In this document: positions 60,190-64,000 of the stretch, one piece after another | How the letters are laid out: the number at the start of each line of letters is the position of its first letter | Numbering within the stretch: the first letter of the stretch is position 1 | Source of the DNA: Cunninghamia lanceolata | Taxonomy: Eukaryota; Streptophyta; Pinopsida; Cupressales; Cupressaceae | Reading direction: 5' to 3' | Assembly: GCA_027924645.1 (NCBI GenBank) | Contig: BSBN01001687.1 | Location: forward strand, 3,224,001 to 3,288,000 | DNA: 64,000 nt | Notes under the pieces: generated by a model | What the model saw: the letters and a program-made list of their open reading frames with translations, nothing else | What the model was told of the DNA's origin: nothing | Databases searched by the model: none | Made by a program: the position numbers and the translations under genes

Positions 60190-63100
60190 ATTCAGTTTCA
60201 TGCTAAGGAAATTAGAAAAAATACCGATACCGAAGGAGTGTGAAGCTGAGGATGCAAATAAAAGAGAATGAATGAGACAACTTCATAAAAATAAGAAATT
60301 GAACTTCAAAGTTGAAGATATACCATCTTTGCCAATTTAATTTGATCCTAAAGCATCCATTGGAATCAAGAATCCTGAACAACATCAATCCTATCAATCA
60401 ATTCCAAGCCTTCATTGGCCATATATCCTCTCCATATCAACTCACCTTTAGCCAAAGAAACATGCCCCCAATCAACCCATCTCATAACAAAGCCCTCCAT
60501 ATTGAGGTCCTAATCTCAAAACATAAAGTTAAAAGAGTCCTCTTGGATAAAAAAATTTGACTTGAATCTATGCACACTCTAGCTTATTAAATAATTAGGA
60601 TACTCTGAGGTAGACCTGGAGCCATATGTGATCACCATCACGAGATATGATAATGCAGAAAGTGAGTTCAAAGGCACCATATGTCTTCCTATACTTGAGT
60701 GGGACCCATCCTACAATAGATAACATGTCACATTATCGATCTTGACCTCCCCTACAACCTTCTTCTTGGCCACCCATGGCTCCATGCTATGCAAGCCGTC
60801 CCATCCACCTATAACCAATGCCTTAAATTCCTCCACAACGACATTGAAGTGACTATCCACGTTGATCCACAACCCTTTGAATACTGCAAGGCCATGCAAT
60901 CCTCATATATCACAAAACCAATCATTGTCCTAGCATTGATGTCACCACACGTGATAAGGTTCAATCCTCTTCATCCTACATTGATCCCAATAACCTTGCG
61001 TCCACCTCATCCTCCCCAAATTCAAAAATCACAAATTTCAAGATCGTCAACATTGGTTGTGGAGAATATGAGCTACATAATGCCTTCCATGTAGGTAAAC
61101 TACCTCTCTCTCTATACTCCTATGGTCATTCTAAACCACAATCATCGATGACACAAAAACCCTCATTTGTGGGCCCACCCCCTTCTTATTAGTAGGCATC
61201 TTGGCTAAAGAAAAGATCTAGAGTTCCATTGACTCGTGTTTGTACAGAGATTAATTAGTTAATGCAGAGTCAACACTTGACTATCTGAAATCAATTTACC
61301 CCAAGCCTCGCCACATATGTGAAAACATGAGTTATAAGGATTTAAGGGCCTTGGCATCCTTGAACAGGGCATCCTAGAGCCTATCTAGGTGGATTTCTAT
61401 GCCGAATAACATGGTCTCAAGTACATGCCTCTTGGGTTGGAATCCAATGAGCCTCATGCTACTCCTATAAGTGTGGAAGAAGCCTTTAACGCTATTGAAC
61501 ACATCACAGGAAAACCCATCATCACCTCTTTTAAAGACTTGGATATCTCTCCTCTCTTTGAAGATACCTCTATCCTCACCATTGAACTACCACTCTTATA
61601 CTCCAATCTCATTGATTAGGACCAACAAGATCTTGTTTCTCTTGACACCTTTCAGAATGATGAAGCTATCATAAAATTCTTGGGGCTTTGTGATAGTATC
61701 CTGTAGGAGATCACAAATTAGGCTTTGACATTGACCTTAATGTTGTTGCCTACTTTAGGGAGCAGGAAGAGTGCCTTAGTCCTAAAAACTCAAAAAAACA
61801 TAAAAATTAAAAAAGAAACATCCCCTAGTGAAAACCTCTCTAAGGCACTATCAAACACACAAGGGAAAAATAATGATAGGTCTATTGATGAAAATCTCCT
61901 TGAGGCATTAATAGACAAGGAACTCAACCTATGTACCACACCCTCACATTGGCAAGAACGCTATGTGGTCCTAGTTGAGGATACACATGAAATCAACTTG
62001 GGAACATAAGAGAATCCATAGATCACATACATTGTTGCATCCCTCTCATCTATAGGGAAACAAAACATATCAAATATCCTTCATAGAGCTTTTGATATTT
62101 TTCCCTAGTCGTATGGCGATATGCCTAGTTTGGATTCTTCTCTTGTGGTTCATCCTAATGCAAAACAAATAAAGCAAAAATTACATAAAATGCATTCACA
62201 TATCCCCCTTCTTGTTAAAGAGGAACTACATAAATTGCTAGAGGTAGGCTTCATACACCTAGTTGACTATCTAGAATGGATCTCCAACATTGTGCCTATC
62301 AGTAAAATACCTAAAGGCATCTGAATTTGAATTGAATTTAGAGACCTAAACAAAGCTTGTCCTAAGGATGATTTCTCACTCCCCAGCATAGACATCATTA
62401 TCGATATCACAATAGGTCATGAAGTGTTATCACTCATGGATGGGTTTTTTGGCTATAATCTGATTCAGATTGCCCTTGAAGATCAACATAAAACAACATC
62501 AACATTTATTTCTCCTTAGGTTACATACTACTACCAGGTAATGCCTTTCAAGTTAAAGAATGTCGGGGCAACATATCAAAGGGCCATGATTGTCATATTT
62601 CATGACATGTTGCATGACATCATAGAAGATTATGTAGATGATCTTCTTGGTAAATCTAAAACTAGAGTAGGGCACCCACACATCCTTGAGTGTATCTTTG
62701 AACATCTAAGAGAATACAAGGTGCGTCTATCCAAAAAAATGTGTTATTGGTGTAACATCTAGCAAGCTTCTCAGCTTCATTATCTCTCAACAAGGCATTG
62801 AAGTAGACCCTGCCAAGGTTGTAGCCATTACAGAAATACCTCCACCCTAGAATCTAAATCAGCTCCATAGTCTTTAGGGAAAACGTTAGGCTATCAGATG
62901 ATTCATCACACAACTAGCAAATAAATGTCAACCCTTCTCCCACCTTTTCAAAAAGGACATTAGTTTTAAGTGGGCTAAATCCTGTCAACAAACATTTGAT
63001 AAAATAAAAAATATCTAGCATCACTACCAATTCTCATGGCCCTTATCCCATGATAGCCCCTGTTTCTATACATTTCAGCTACTTTAGTTGCATTGGGGAC

Positions 63101-64000
63101 ACTATTAGCACAACATGATGAGACAGGCCATGAACGAGCTATATACTATATCAGTCACACCCTAGTTGGCTATGAGCTTAATTACACACCTATGGATCAT
63201 GCATGTCTAGCTATCATCTTCAGCTCTCAAAAGTTTCAACACTACATGTTGAGTCATTAGACAAAGCTCATATATTCCAAAATTGATCTACTTAAGTATC
63301 TCCTCTCTAGGCTTCCCTCACAAGACGCATGGCTAAGTGGGTTATATTGTTGAGAAAGTTTGAAATAGAGTATGTGGATAGAAAGGAAATCAAAGGGTAG
63401 GTCATTGTAGGCCAATTTGTAAAGACCCCTTTAAAAGATCATTAGTTTCTAGTTGTTGACTTCCCTAACGAATCCATTTTCATAATCATAGAACAAACAT
63501 CCTAGAAGTTGTACACTTTGATGGCTACTGTACAAACCATGGATCAAGTGTTATCCACTTCATAACTACATAGGGGGATTTTATACCTAAGGCATTTAGA
63601 TTTGGCTTCTCTTGTACCAACAACATAGTAGAGAATGAGGCCTTGATCACAATTCTTAAGATTGCTATACAATGGAACATCCAACAATTACATGTATATG
63701 GAGACTTGCAACTTGTCATCAAATAGGGTAACGACAAATATCACATAAAATACGATAAGTCAATCCCCTACAAATGGATGGTTGAGAGCTTCAAGAAATA
63801 TTTTATAGACATTCAATTTGAATAGGTACCCCATCCCAACAACAAAGGTGTCGATGTAATGGTTTCTATTAGATCACTACTCGACATGCCATAGGATAGT
63901 TAGTGTTGTGAATTCCTGGTTGAACAACTCCTCATACCCATGTATGACGCCCCCAAATTAGAGCTTGGCTGTGATATTGTTGGTCCCGAATCACCCTAGT
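60190..64000 (+). pseudogene. Element E: decayed Tat-lineage gypsy pol (partial)
   Basis: The plus strand carries a gypsy pol in order, with dozens of stops. Protease-like text lies at about 60480-60960 (LHIEVLISKHKVKRVLLDK ... PYVITITRYDNAESEFKG). The pre-RT region covers 61425-62010. RT lies at 62121-62770 with FRDLNKACPKDDF, MDGFFGYN and catalytic YVDD (62631-62642). The normal RNase H at about 63060-63240 (AIYYISHTLVGYELNYT) lacks its first Asp. An extra RNase H follows at about 63505-63900 (VHFDGYCTNHGSS, TNNIVENEALI, VYGDLQLVI). This is the usual Tat arrangement. Integrase would lie beyond the window. No LTR is visible on the left. Confidence 0.85.

Overview
The window looks like repeat-rich nuclear DNA of a seed plant with a large genome. 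It is AT-rich and full of nested, decayed Ty1/copia and Ty3/gypsy LTR retrotransposons, LINE debris, SINE-like elements and small foldback elements. It holds only one convincing host gene. A gymnosperm is a plausible source, but this is inferred from the style of the repeats; nothing in the sequence proves it. I see no bacterial, organellar or viral gene set.

Layout. 1-6598 is most of a minus-strand, copia-type element (A) with gag coding but no visible pol. 6599-9105 is L1-type LINE debris on the minus strand, split by an 869-bp solo LTR (6976-7844). 10408-10552 is a cluster of small perfect palindromes. 11108-12782 is a minus-strand solo LTR with a 5-bp target duplication (family R, copy 1). 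14180-15010 is a decayed plant-mobile-domain coding remnant. 15011-22560 is mostly unrecognised AT-rich DNA with a LINE 3' end, a tRNA-type SINE with a 10-bp target duplication, and LTR-like pieces.

22564-25929 (minus) is the host gene: six clearly visible exons encode a two-domain Euonymus-lectin-type (EUL, R40-like) carbohydrate-binding protein of about 360 residues. Its introns carry three foldback elements, and a TATA box and ACGT-core motifs lie upstream. Just beyond its promoter, 26634-26931 is a 298-bp insertion with a perfect 18-bp target duplication. Its first 119 nt are collinear with 5S rRNA, so it has the anatomy of a 5S-headed SINE. This is the observation I find most worth checking.

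28606-30262 is an old direct duplication. One copy carries a 268-bp MITE and the other preserves the empty site. From 31456 to 60024 a second family-R solo LTR (plus strand, TSD GTTTT) has been blown apart by nested insertions. These are B (31799-39877, minus, a copia element with gag and pol, whose 5' LTR itself contains a 900-bp DNA-transposon-like insertion) and C (40039-58885, minus, gag-like plus a long accessory ORF, no pol). Inside C sits D (42694-53502, plus, a gypsy element with two 2001-bp LTRs and target duplication GATCA). 60190-64000 is a badly decayed Tat-lineage gypsy pol (E) that runs off the window.

How the pieces relate. A, B and C all have an initiator-Met tRNA primer site, a G-rich Sirevirus-like polypurine tract, a covarying hairpin near the end of the LTR, and an inverted repeat that encloses the polypurine tract. 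A and C look like non-autonomous partners that would need pol supplied by a B-like element. D and E both carry an extra RNase H. In E it follows the RT-RNase H block, as in known Tat elements. In D it lies upstream of the reverse transcriptase. All elements contain stops or frameshifts, so none looks active.
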